Shown here in pieces: positions 46,428-54,851 of a stretch of DNA of 64,000 nt. The DNA is taken from positions 62,001 through 126,000 of the forward strand of contig MAAN01000013.1 in assembly GCA_002163135.1 (NCBI GenBank). Reading direction: 5' to 3'. Made by a program: the position numbers and the translations under genes. This DNA is from Alphaproteobacteria bacterium 46_93_T64. GTDB taxonomy: Bacteria > Pseudomonadota > Alphaproteobacteria > Sneathiellales > Sneathiellaceae. The notes below the pieces were generated by a model. That model did no database searches, was not told the DNA's origin, and saw only the letters and a list, made by a program, of their open reading frames with translations. Every line of letters starts with the position of its first letter. Positions within the stretch are counted from its first letter, which is position 1.

Positions 46428-47519
46428 TTACGCATCAAGCGCACGGCAATCTTCGAGCGCCCATCCGATTTTTACTGGACTGCCTTCAACCAACTGAGTT
46501 AGGCCAGACGCATTAGGCACCTTGATGATAAAATCATCACGTCCGCAGACATTTATCCGGGTCCGAATATGATCGCCCAGATAAATTAGTTCTTCAACTT
46601 TCCCATTGAAAATATTCGGATATTTTCCATCTTCCGGATTTATCTCAACTCTCTCAGGCCTCAAAGACAAAGAGGATCGTTCACCAACGTTTCCGGCATT
46701 AACATCCAGAGCGCTAACCACACCGCCGCCTGGTATTTCGACAACACAACCAGATCCATTCTTTTCTTTTATTATGCCTTCAAGCTTATTGTTCTCGCCA
46801 ATAAACTGGGCAACAAACGCGTTTTCAGGTTGTTCATACAGCTCATCTGGCGGCGCGATCTGCTGGATAACACCGTCATTGAAGACCGCCACTCGCGACG
46901 ACATTGTCAAAGCTTCCGACTGATCATGTGTCACATAGACAACAGTAACACCCAGGCTTTCATGAATATGCTTGATCTCATACTGCATCTGCTCGCGCAG
47001 TTGCTTATCAAGCGCTCCCAACGGCTCATCCATCAGTACGAGTTCTGGATCAAACACTAGCGCTCTGGCTACAGCCACACGTTGCTGCTGACCACCTGAA
47101 AGTTGAGCTGGACGCCGATTACCAAAATCACCGAGCTGCACCATATCTAGGGCTCTCTTAACTTTGGTTTCCATCTCCGCCTTATTCATGCCGCGAACCT
47201 GCAAAGGAAATGCTAGGTTCTCAAACACTGTCATGTGCGGGAAAAGCGCGTAATTTTGGAAAACCATACCAATACCGCGCTTGTGGGGCGCCACGTCGTT
47301 AATTGATTTTCCATCCAAGGTGATCTCACCATGGGTAGCGGGCTCAAATCCGGCCAGCATCATCAGACAGGTTGTCTTTCCTGATCCCGATGGGCCGAGC
47401 ATGGTCAGGAATTCGCCACGTGCAACATCTAAATTTAAGTTCTTTACGACGAGTGTTTCACCGTCATAGCTCTTCTGGACTTCTTGAAACCGCACCAGCG
47501 GATCATTCGAGTCTGACAT
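46428..47519 (-). CDS. ABC transporter ATP-binding protein, PotA type
   Basis: A 363-residue ATPase. Walker A GPSGSGKTT, Q-loop FQNYALFPHM, signature LSGGQQQRVAVARAL and Walker B LVLMDEPLGALD are all intact, with a C-terminal TOBE domain. It is the first gene of the operon that continues with binding protein, two permeases, M24 hydrolase and racemase-family protein. Confidence 0.95.
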   Translation of the reverse strand: MSDSNDPLVRFQEVQKSYDGETLVVKNLNLDVARGEFLTMLGPSGSGKTTCLMMLAGFEPATHGEITLDGKSINDVAPHKRGIGMVFQNYALFPHMTVFENLAFPLQVRGMNKAEMETKVKRALDMVQLGDFGNRRPAQLSGGQQQRVAVARALVFDPELVLMDEPLGALDKQLREQMQYEIKHIHESLGVTVVYVTHDQSEALTMSSRVAVFNDGVIQQIAPPDELYEQPENAFVAQFIGENNKLEGIIKEKNGSGCVVEIPGGGVVSALDVNAGNVGERSSLSLRPERVEINPEDGKYPNIFNGKVEELIYLGDHIRTRINVCGRDDFIIKVPNASGLTQLVEGSPVKIGWALEDCRALDA

Positions 47520-47857
47520 GTGCTCTCCCAGCTGGCAGTATTTTTACTGCCGTAATTTTAAAAGCCGCCCCAATCGGCCATCGTTGCTTAATCGTCTATA
47601 TAGTCCGGGTTGTTCCTTTGCGGAACTTCACCTCAAAACGATCAGCTTTTTTACGGTAACACATTGTTTACAATTTTCACAAACCATAATTTGAACTCTA
47701 TTATTAGTAGAATGTGGAATAAATATTTTTTCCAATTGGGATATAACCATATCGGCCCGTTTTTCAGAGATCCTCAACAAATTCTCCAGAAAATCTCACA
47801 AAACCACTAAAAATAAATCGTTGTCCCGCCGCCTTTATTAAACTCAAAATACGTAAT
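47520..47857. promoter_or_regulatory. Gap upstream of the Pot-type operon; no gene
   Basis: About 340 AT-rich bases between the oxidase stop and the ATPase start, both leftward. It must contain the operon promoter. I see no clear terminator, operator or RNA element. Confidence 0.4.
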
Positions 47858-49123
47858 TTAGCTAAACCGCTGCGGACTATAGGGCGCAATATCGAGCGAG
47901 AGTTTTTCCCCATTTACAATTGATGCAACTATTTTTCCAGTGATCCCGCCAAGTGTTAGTCCGACATGCTGGTGCCCAAATGCGAGAATAACGTTTCTGT
48001 TTTCTGGTAATTGACCAATTACAGGCAAGGCATCAGGCATTGACGGTCGAAAACCAAGCCAACGACTTTCAATGGCGCCCAGATCTGGAAGCACCTGCTT
48101 CGCCGATTTTTCTAAATACTGCAATACATTCCCTGAGTATTCTGTATCAAGTCCCCCGAGTTCCACAGTACCCGCAATCCGAATTTGTTGATCCAAAGGG
48201 GTCATGTAAAAGCCCTTTTCTGCCCAACCAACAGGACGGCTAAGAGACGTCTTTTCTGCGTTTAGCATTAGATGGTACCCCCGTTCAGTATCCAGCGGTG
48301 TTCTGCTGGAAAATGACGGGAGCAACGCCTTGGAATGAGCACCGGCTGCTACAACGACTTTGCTTGCTTGAAGTTCGTTTTCACCATGACAAATACGAAC
48401 ATCTTCTGTGCCGTTGGGTTCTATGGTCTTCACGTCATCACGTATAAATGTCCCGCCGTTTGCAATAAAATTTTCTACCAGTCGCTCCATTAATTTTCCA
48501 GGAGAAAGAAACTGAAAGGCTTGGTCAAAAAGCACGCCTTTGTGAAATATGGGTTGTAGGCAAGGCTCCAGATCATGGATCTCATGCGCGGAAACTTCCT
48601 GAAGTGAAACGTCACGTTCTTGCCGGGCTAGTATACCCGAGTAGGCTTCCTTATACCCTTTCTCTGTGCTGTAGAGATACAGGCACCCCCGACGTCGAAT
48701 GAGGTCCAGCGCATTCGCGGCCTCAATCAATGGCATAAGGCCACTTTCCGCATGCGCAAGTAAAACGGACAAAGCATCAATAATATGTGCCACTTTGTTG
48801 GGACGGCAGTTGGCAAGGAATTCCGCGAGCCAAGGTATCATTCGATGGATCGTGCGCCATTTAACCGAGAGCGGACTATCTTTGCTCAAGATCATACCCA
48901 GCGCCTGTAATGGTAGAGACGGTGAGTTTATTGGAATGCAGGCGTAATTCGCAAATGTGCAGGCGCTACCGCTTGCCGTGCTTTCACCCGGCGCACCTCG
49001 ATCCAGAAGACAAACGTTTTTTCCAGATTTCTGCAACCATAACGCACAAGAAATACCGACCATCCCGGCCCCGACAACAGCGACATCATACTTTGCGCCT
49101 ATTTTACTGGAAAATTTACTAAT
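47858..49123 (-). CDS. DadA-type FAD-dependent amino-acid oxidase with probable ATT start codon
   Basis: A D-amino-acid dehydrogenase-family flavoprotein. The first ATG in frame (49063) falls inside the FAD-binding motif. The frame is open upstream to a stop at 49124-49126 and encodes SKFSSKIGAKYDVAVVGAG, which completes the expected GxGxxG motif. No ATG, GTG or TTG exists in that stretch; the first codon, ATT at 49123, has GGAGG nine bases upstream, so ATT is the likely start (421 residues). The C-terminus has FGHQHVGLTLGGITGK. It is 70 bp after the Lrp gene, same strand. It probably deaminates a D- or imino acid related to the Pot/DpaL pathway. Confidence 0.8.
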   Translation of the reverse strand: MSKFSSKIGAKYDVAVVGAGMVGISCALWLQKSGKNVCLLDRGAPGESTASGSACTFANYACIPINSPSLPLQALGMILSKDSPLSVKWRTIHRMIPWLAEFLANCRPNKVAHIIDALSVLLAHAESGLMPLIEAANALDLIRRRGCLYLYSTEKGYKEAYSGILARQERDVSLQEVSAHEIHDLEPCLQPIFHKGVLFDQAFQFLSPGKLMERLVENFIANGGTFIRDDVKTIEPNGTEDVRICHGENELQASKVVVAAGAHSKALLPSFSSRTPLDTERGYHLMLNAEKTSLSRPVGWAEKGFYMTPLDQQIRIAGTVELGGLDTEYSGNVLQYLEKSAKQVLPDLGAIESRWLGFRPSMPDALPVIGQLPENRNVILAFGHQHVGLTLGGITGKIVASIVNGEKLSLDIAPYSPQRFS

Positions 49124-49193
49124 CTATACATTCCTCCATAATACCCTGAATCACAGGTTCGACATTATTCTCTCTAGCGAGCTGATATGCCGT

Positions 49194-49667
49194 TTATGGC
49201 ATACCTACCGGTATACTAAGACCAACTTTTACACTGTCCATAACAACATTTGTGTGGAAACGCTTCACGTTCGAATTGTGAAAGAAGAAGCGACGTGTAA
49301 AGTCTTCATAGTCTTTCATGTCTCGTGCCGTGAGGATCAAGATAAAATCAGCATTTCCTGTCACATAATAACATTGCATAACCTCTGGTGTGTTCAGCAT
49401 GGTTTCCTTAAATTGATCCAAAAATTCAGGACGCTCCCTCTCCAACGTTACTTCCACTATCATGGTCAAGCTACGCCCAATGAGTTCTCGATTTAAAACA
49501 GCAATTTCTTCAGCGATTACGCCTGTATCACGCATTTTTTTGAGCCGTTTTTGGCAAGTTGTCGGGGACAACCCAACCTTCTCGCTCAATTGTTCAGCCG
49601 TTAGGCGGCTGTTCTTTTGAACCAGTGTCAGCAGCTTTAAGTCAAATTCATCCAAAGAAAACTCCAC
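49194..49667 (-). CDS. Lrp/AsnC-family transcriptional regulator
   Basis: A 157-residue regulator with an N-terminal helix-turn-helix (DLKLLTLVQKNSRLTAEQLS, then EKVGLSPTTCQKRLKK) and a C-terminal RAM domain for amino-acid binding (MQCYYVTGNADFILILTARD). It lies between divergent dpaL and the DadA-type oxidase gene, and probably controls both. It is a paralogue of DoeX at 53362-53838. Confidence 0.92.
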   Translation of the reverse strand: MEFSLDEFDLKLLTLVQKNSRLTAEQLSEKVGLSPTTCQKRLKKMRDTGVIAEEIAVLNRELIGRSLTMIVEVTLERERPEFLDQFKETMLNTPEVMQCYYVTGNADFILILTARDMKDYEDFTRRFFFHNSNVKRFHTNVVMDSVKVGLSIPVGMP

Positions 49668-49798
49668 CGATTAAATTATGCATATATTGATCAAAACTAG
49701 ACTTTTTTCATCCCTACTACGGAACTATTATATTATTTTAATCAAAAAAAACAAAATATAGTTACGTTTATTGTTATTTATTTTTTGCGAGGCCGAGC

Positions 49799-51025
49799 AT
49801 GGACATACAGGATTTCACGGGTGCAACATTGAAGCATCATCACAATGAAAATTATGACCAAAGTCCCGATTACTCGGCGGAACTCGCATCTGTTTTAGAT
49901 AAAGAGAGTTGTGACAATGCCTATCGCACCATCAGTGACTGGGATGGCTACGCACCTTCTCCACTGGTTGCTCTTTCCGGACTGGCCAAAAAAATCGGTA
50001 TTGCCGACATTCTTTATAAACACGAAGGCGGGCGGTTCGGTCTTGGCAGTTTCAAAGCTTTGGGCGGTGCCTACTCGGTTCTACAACTTCTCATTCAAGA
50101 AGTATCTAAAGCAACATCGATGCAAATCAGCGCAGATGACATTATTTCCGGAGAATATGCGACCATCATTCGTGAAATTACAGTCGTAACTGCGACCGAT
50201 GGAAATCATGGACGATCCGTTGCATGGGGCGCCGAGAAATTTGGATGTAACTGTTTTATTTACATGCATGCGGGCGTGAGTAACGGGCGTGCAAAAGCGG
50301 TTGAAGCGTTTGGTGCTACCGTCATCTGGGTGGATGGGAATTATGACCAATCCGTCCATGAGGCCGCAGAGGCTGCCGCAAAAAACGATTGGTTCGTAGT
50401 CTCTGATACTTCCTATGAAGGTTATACAGAACTCCCCAAAAATGTTATGGCGGGTTACACGGTAATGACAACAGAAATCATCCAGCAACTGCCAAAAGAC
50501 AAGCTACCAACGCATGTCTTTGTGCAAGGAGGCGTTGGAGGGCTGGCAGGTGCCGTTTGCGCACATCTATGGCAATCTTTGGGGGCCGAACGCCCTCGGT
50601 TCGTAATTGTTGAGCCCGATCGCGCGGATTGTTTGTTTCAAAGTGGCCTTCGAGGGGAAATAACGGATGTTTCCATCGAGGAAGAGACCATTATGGCGGG
50701 CTTATCATGCGGTGAAGTTTCTAGCTTAGCATGGCAAATTCTTCTCGGCGGCACCAATGATTTTGTGACGATTGAGGATGAACTGATTGCGCCGACTATG
50801 AAACTTTTGGCAAAAGGTGTTGGAGAGGATCAACCGCTTGTCGCTGGCGAATCGGCTGTTGCTGGACTTGCTGGCGCAATTGCTGCGCGGATGAACAACG
50901 AGCTGACCGCAAAACTTGGCCTTGATGCGTCTTCACGTATTCTAATTTTTGGAACAGAAGGGGCAACAGATCCGGCTATCTATGAAAAGATAGTGGGTTT
51001 GTCTCCTGCCGATGTTGGAGTCTGA
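49799..51025 (+). CDS. dpaL: Diaminopropionate ammonia-lyase
   Basis: A 408-residue fold-type-II PLP enzyme that converts 2,3-diaminopropionate to pyruvate and two ammonia. The Schiff-base lysine is Lys86 in GLGSFKALGGAY; TATDGNHGRSVAWGA and the PLP-phosphate loop FVQGGVGGLAGAV are characteristic, and the C-terminal FGTEGATD is conserved. GCGAGG lies upstream of the ATG. It is monocistronic and divergent from the Lrp regulator. It suggests that a diamino acid is an intermediate of the pathway served by the nearby Pot-type transporter. Confidence 0.9.
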   Translation: MDIQDFTGATLKHHHNENYDQSPDYSAELASVLDKESCDNAYRTISDWDGYAPSPLVALSGLAKKIGIADILYKHEGGRFGLGSFKALGGAYSVLQLLIQEVSKATSMQISADDIISGEYATIIREITVVTATDGNHGRSVAWGAEKFGCNCFIYMHAGVSNGRAKAVEAFGATVIWVDGNYDQSVHEAAEAAAKNDWFVVSDTSYEGYTELPKNVMAGYTVMTTEIIQQLPKDKLPTHVFVQGGVGGLAGAVCAHLWQSLGAERPRFVIVEPDRADCLFQSGLRGEITDVSIEEETIMAGLSCGEVSSLAWQILLGGTNDFVTIEDELIAPTMKLLAKGVGEDQPLVAGESAVAGLAGAIAARMNNELTAKLGLDASSRILIFGTEGATDPAIYEKIVGLSPADVGV

Positions 51026-51053
51026 GCAGGGATAAAGCTTGGGGGGAGGGCGT

Positions 51054-51192
51054 GATCGATGCAATCGGGCATCGATCCATAGCATCCTATTGAGGCAGGC
51101 TTACTTGGTGCCTGCTGTTTCCCGGAAAGCAACAATAGCTCTCAGCTGAGCTTTGCCAGCTTAACGCTATTGGTACTGTATGATTTCCGGGA
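51054..51192. ncRNA. Highly structured intergenic segment, candidate RNA element
   Basis: Three perfect stems follow one another: GATCGATGC/GCATCGATC (51054-51077), GCAGGC/GCCTGC (51095-51115), and TCCCGGAAA/TTTCCGGGA (51120-51128 with 51184-51192). The last encloses CAATAGC/GCTATTG (51133-51139 with 51166-51172) and AGCTG/CAGCT within it. It lies after the dpaL stop and immediately beyond the DUF1127 stop on the other strand. It could be a 3' UTR structure or terminator region for both genes, or an independent small RNA; strand is uncertain. Confidence 0.4.
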
Positions 51193-51209
51193 CTTAGGGA
51201 ATTAGAAAA

Positions 51210-51431
51210 TTAGCTTTTCAGGCTTTCTGCAATACGGACGATATCGCTGCGAATCAGACCTATATCGGAAAGTTCACGATCATCCAAAGCGCTTAATTCT
51301 AAAACAGTTTTACGGTACTGTTTATATTGCTGCATTTTTGCAAAAAGGGTTTCAATAGAGTTCAGCGCAACAAAAGTAGTCCGCTGAATTCCTTCAGAAA
51401 TATAACCAGGTGTTGGTGTTAGTACGTTCAT
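51210..51431 (-). CDS. DUF1127 small protein
   Basis: A 73-residue protein ending in the DUF1127 (YjiS-like) motif: YRKTVLELSALDDRELSDIG then LIRSDIVRIAE. Such small arginine-rich proteins are common in alphaproteobacteria, and some bind RNA or affect phosphate and carbon metabolism. The ATG at 51431 has AGGAGG seven bases upstream. It stands alone between two structured intergenic segments. Confidence 0.88.
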   Translation of the reverse strand: MNVLTPTPGYISEGIQRTTFVALNSIETLFAKMQQYKQYRKTVLELSALDDRELSDIGLIRSDIVRIAESLKS

Positions 51432-51740
51432 CACTTTTCCTCCTATCGAGTTGATATCCCCTATCTAGTCGGAAAAATTCATGTTGACTTGCTTAATTAC
51501 CTCACTGCATCTATGCAATTTACGCATAGCTACATTAGTTATTTTTTAATCTTCCCAGACCCGCCAAGAAATTCACCGAAAACGGGGCTTTCTGATCTGT
51601 AAACAACCCAGTCTTATTCGCTTTTTTGAAGGGAACTGCAGAGCCATATGCCCTCTTCGTTCGTGAAAAGCCTGGATCAGTAGTTACTGGCTAAGGAATC
51701 ACGTGATTAAGTATCACAAAAACCTTAGCCAGAGAGTTAC
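51432..51740. promoter_or_regulatory. Promoter region of the DUF1127 gene plus 3' flank of doeD
   Basis: About 310 bases without a gene. The left part must carry the DUF1127 promoter; the right part holds the hairpin at 51687-51732 after doeD. I see nothing else identifiable. Confidence 0.4.
51687..51732 (-). terminator. Inverted repeat after doeD
   Basis: Perfect 10-bp arms CTGGCTAAGG (51687-51696) and CCTTAGCCAG (51723-51732). The loop contains a 12-bp palindrome AATCACGTGATT, so two nested stems can form. It lies just past the doeD stop and probably ends the doe transcript, but no T-run follows. Confidence 0.5.
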
Positions 51741-53117
51741 TTAGATAATTGCGAAGACTTCTTTGACCGCTTCAGCCATGGCGCCCACAATAACATCTGC
51801 CTCGTTTTTGGTTAGGCAGAGCGGCGGTGCGAATCCCAGAATATCACCCTGCGGCATAGCCCGTGCGATAACACCGCGTTTCAAAAGGGCCGCCGCAATT
51901 TTAGGACCCGTCATCTGTGACGGATCCAGAAATGTTCGTTTTTCCTTATCGGCTATTAATTCAACAGCCAACATCAACCCTTCACCGCGAACGTCACCCA
52001 CATTCGCATGATCACCAATCGCGTCTGCCATTGCCTGTTTGAAATAGGGACCAATCTTACCCGCATTATCGACCAATCCCATGCTGTCAATAAGCTTCAA
52101 ATTGGCGACACCGGCCGCAGCGCAAACAGGATGTGCGGAATATGTCCATCCATGACCGATCGCGCCATATTCATCTGTCCCTTGTTCCAGAACTTTCCAG
52201 ACTTTGTCAGACACGATAGAGGCGGATAAAGGCGCGTAAGCAGACGTCAGGCCCTTTGCAGAAGTGATAATATCCGCTTCAATTCCATAATGATCAGAAC
52301 CGAACATGGTGCCCAACCGGCCAAATCCTGTTACGACTTCATCCGCAATCAGCAAAATGTCGTATTTTTTCAAAACAGCCTGGATGGCGCCCCAGTAACC
52401 TGAGGGTGGTGGGACAAGACCACCTGTTCCCAAAACTGGCTCTCCAATAAAGGCTGCGATGGTGTCAGGTCCTTCTTTTTGGATCAGCTCATCCAATTTT
52501 GCAGCACACTGCGCGGAAAACTCTTCTTCACTCAGACTTAGATCATCCCGGCGGTAATAATAGGGCGCTTCGGTATGAACAACTTGCGTTAGCGGTAGAT
52601 CGAATTTTTTATGAAACAGCTCAAGTCCTGTCAAAGAGCCTGTCATCAAACCTGATCCGTGATAGCCCCTCCAACGCGAAATAATTTTCTTCTTTTCAGG
52701 GCGGCCGAGGACATTGTTGTAATACCAGACCAGTTTGATATTGGTTTCATTGGCATCGGATCCAGATAGACCAAAATAAACCTTACTCATATTGTCTGGC
52801 GCACGGTCAATAATCATTTTTGACAACGTGATCGACGCTTCTGTGCCATGTCCGACATAAGAATGGTAATACGCAAGTTCTTTAGCTTGGGCAGCCATGG
52901 CATCCGCGATTTCAGAACGACCATACCCAACATTCACACAATAAAGACCCGCAAAGGCGTCGAGAAATTTGTTTCCGTCCCGGTCTTCAATGTGCACACC
53001 TGAACCGCCTGTAATGATGCGATTAGAAAGTTCACCACGGGAAAATTGAGCCAAATGCGTAGATGGATGGAAGAAATTCTCGCGATCCCATTGGCTGAGT
53101 TGATCATTTGTAAGCAT
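51741..53117 (-). CDS. doeD: L-2,4-diaminobutyrate transaminase (class III aminotransferase)
   Basis: A 458-residue PLP-dependent class III aminotransferase. The PLP lysine is Lys288 in TSAKGLTSAYAPL; ILLIADEVVTGFGR and SGSDANETNIKLVWYY are typical. The ATG at 53117 has GGAGA upstream and fits the family start; the frame extends to 53219 without a ribosome site. Next to doeA, doeB and doeX it most likely converts 2,4-diaminobutyrate to aspartate semialdehyde in ectoine breakdown. A gene for the following step (DoeC, semialdehyde dehydrogenase) is not in the window. Confidence 0.85.
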   Translation of the reverse strand: MLTNDQLSQWDRENFFHPSTHLAQFSRGELSNRIITGGSGVHIEDRDGNKFLDAFAGLYCVNVGYGRSEIADAMAAQAKELAYYHSYVGHGTEASITLSKMIIDRAPDNMSKVYFGLSGSDANETNIKLVWYYNNVLGRPEKKKIISRWRGYHGSGLMTGSLTGLELFHKKFDLPLTQVVHTEAPYYYRRDDLSLSEEEFSAQCAAKLDELIQKEGPDTIAAFIGEPVLGTGGLVPPPSGYWGAIQAVLKKYDILLIADEVVTGFGRLGTMFGSDHYGIEADIITSAKGLTSAYAPLSASIVSDKVWKVLEQGTDEYGAIGHGWTYSAHPVCAAAGVANLKLIDSMGLVDNAGKIGPYFKQAMADAIGDHANVGDVRGEGLMLAVELIADKEKRTFLDPSQMTGPKIAAALLKRGVIARAMPQGDILGFAPPLCLTKNEADVIVGAMAEAVKEVFAII

Positions 53118-53361
53118 TGATTTCTCCAGAATTATTGCGACCGGCTCATATCCGATCGTGGCAGTTATATTTAGTGTCAGAAAAGGCCTCGATACCCTGT
53201 CGCGATCCCTCGCGGCCAAAATCGGATTTGGACACTAGAGGAATTTCTGTAGTGAGTGCTTTTATAATCGCCCAGAATTTCAGTGGAGAATTCGCGGAAG
53301 AGGTCAAAAATCAGTGTAATCATCCGAAGACCCGAAAAGTCTTCCGATTTGCGCTTATCTG

Positions 53362-53838
53362 CTACTCATCCAAAATAGAGAGCGGAACAATCGAGATATC
53401 TTTCACCGGCTTTGTAACCACGTAAGTATAGTAGCGCTTGAGACCGATATCTGCCTCCAGCATTTCATCCACTTTACGCTGATAGGCGTCAACCCCTTTG
53501 CAAACCAGCTTCAGAAAGTAGTCGATGCCTCCGCCAACGGCCCAGCATTCGAACACCTCGTCCATTTCCATAACAGCTTTTTCAAACCGTTCGAAATCTT
53601 CAGCCCGATGGCTGACAAGTTCTACTTGCATAAAAATAGTTGTCGAAGAGCCTAATTTCGCAAGCGAAAGGCGGGCTCCATATCCCTCAATTATCCCCAG
53701 TTTTTCAAGTCTCTTTAGTCTCTCCCAACAAGCCGTGGGGGAGAGATGAACCTGAACTGCCAGTTGATTTTTTGGGATACGGCCATCCTGTTGCAGAACG
53801 CTCAATATTTTCAGATCACGGTCATCAAGTTTAATCAT
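53362..53838 (-). CDS. doeX: Lrp/AsnC-family regulator of ectoine degradation
   Basis: A 158-residue regulator with a helix-turn-helix (LKILSVLQQDGRIPKNQLAV, then QVHLSPTACWERLKRL) and a RAM domain (VFECWAVGGGIDYFLKLVCK). It lies between doeB and doeD in the same direction, the usual place of doeX/asnC in ectoine-use operons. It probably senses an ectoine-derived intermediate such as N-acetyl-diaminobutyrate or diaminobutyrate. Confidence 0.9.
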   Translation of the reverse strand: MIKLDDRDLKILSVLQQDGRIPKNQLAVQVHLSPTACWERLKRLEKLGIIEGYGARLSLAKLGSSTTIFMQVELVSHRAEDFERFEKAVMEMDEVFECWAVGGGIDYFLKLVCKGVDAYQRKVDEMLEADIGLKRYYTYVVTKPVKDISIVPLSILDE

Positions 53839-53857
53839 ATCATTCTACTACCCAGCT

Positions 53858-54847
53858 TCAAACTGTAACGGAGACAACACCGACAATGTCACCCATACCA
53901 ATCAGACCCGGAAAATGCCGTGCTGTAAAGATACCGTCAAGTGGGCTGTGATATTCTTTGGGAATGCTGCCTGTGCGATTGATATCATGAACCTTGGCAA
54001 TAAGTTGACCGGCCTTGACGGCTTCTCCCAATTCAACGCATAGCTCCATCAAACCGGTGCTTTCACTGGAAATGAAGCATCGATGATCCGGCATATCCAG
54101 ATTGGTTGTTTCCCCAATCTCAGGAGTACCTTCCATCACGCCTGCATGAAGAAGTAGATTGCGAATACCTTTCTTTGCAATCAAAACACTAGCGGCGGAG
54201 GCTGAACCGCCGCCACCAAGTTCCGTGGAGATAAAGATTTTTCCCATTTCTTCTGCTGAAGTATCATACATCCCGGCTGCATCCACCTCGAGCATCATAA
54301 GGGAATAAGGCGCGTTAAAAGCTTGCATGGCTGCCACACATTGCTCCTGCTGCTTTTTGTTATCCAAAACGTGGGCTGCGCAAAACGGCACAAAATCCAG
54401 CGTTTTTCCTCCGGAATGAATATCCAGAACATAATCTGCCATTGGCAACAATGTACGCTGAAAATAATCAGCAATCTTCTGGGTCACGGATCCGTCCGGG
54501 CTTCCCGGAAAAACCCGGTTCATATTCCCCTTATCAATTGGCGACGTACGTGTTGCACTTTTAAAGGCCGGGTAATTCATCCCGGGGACAATGATAACCC
54601 GCCCAGAGATTTCATCTGCAGTGATCTTCCCCGCAAGATCAAACAACGCAATCGGCCCCTCATATTCGTCTCCGTGATTGCCACCTGTTAGTAAGACGGT
54701 TGGGCCATCTCCATTTTTTGCTACCGTGATGGGGACCATAATTGACCCCCAAGCAGAAGTGTCATGGGAATGAGGTAGTTTCAGGAAACCATGCTGTACG
54801 CCATCTTGATCATAATCAACAGTGGCAGAAATAGGGTTTGCGCGCAT
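53858..54847 (-). CDS. doeB: N-alpha-acetyl-L-2,4-diaminobutyrate deacetylase
   Basis: A 329-residue zinc hydrolase of the succinylglutamate desuccinylase/aspartoacylase (AstE/AspA) family. Zinc ligands are visible in LLTGGNHGDEYEGP (His and Glu) and VLDIHSGG (His); MNRVFPGSPDGSVTQKIADY is the substrate-side loop. It removes acetate from N-acetyl-diaminobutyrate produced by DoeA, giving 2,4-diaminobutyrate. Four bases separate it from doeA, so the two are cotranscribed. Confidence 0.92.
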   Translation of the reverse strand: MRANPISATVDYDQDGVQHGFLKLPHSHDTSAWGSIMVPITVAKNGDGPTVLLTGGNHGDEYEGPIALFDLAGKITADEISGRVIIVPGMNYPAFKSATRTSPIDKGNMNRVFPGSPDGSVTQKIADYFQRTLLPMADYVLDIHSGGKTLDFVPFCAAHVLDNKKQQEQCVAAMQAFNAPYSLMMLEVDAAGMYDTSAEEMGKIFISTELGGGGSASAASVLIAKKGIRNLLLHAGVMEGTPEIGETTNLDMPDHRCFISSESTGLMELCVELGEAVKAGQLIAKVHDINRTGSIPKEYHSPLDGIFTARHFPGLIGMGDIVGVVSVTV

Positions 54848-54851
54848 ATTT

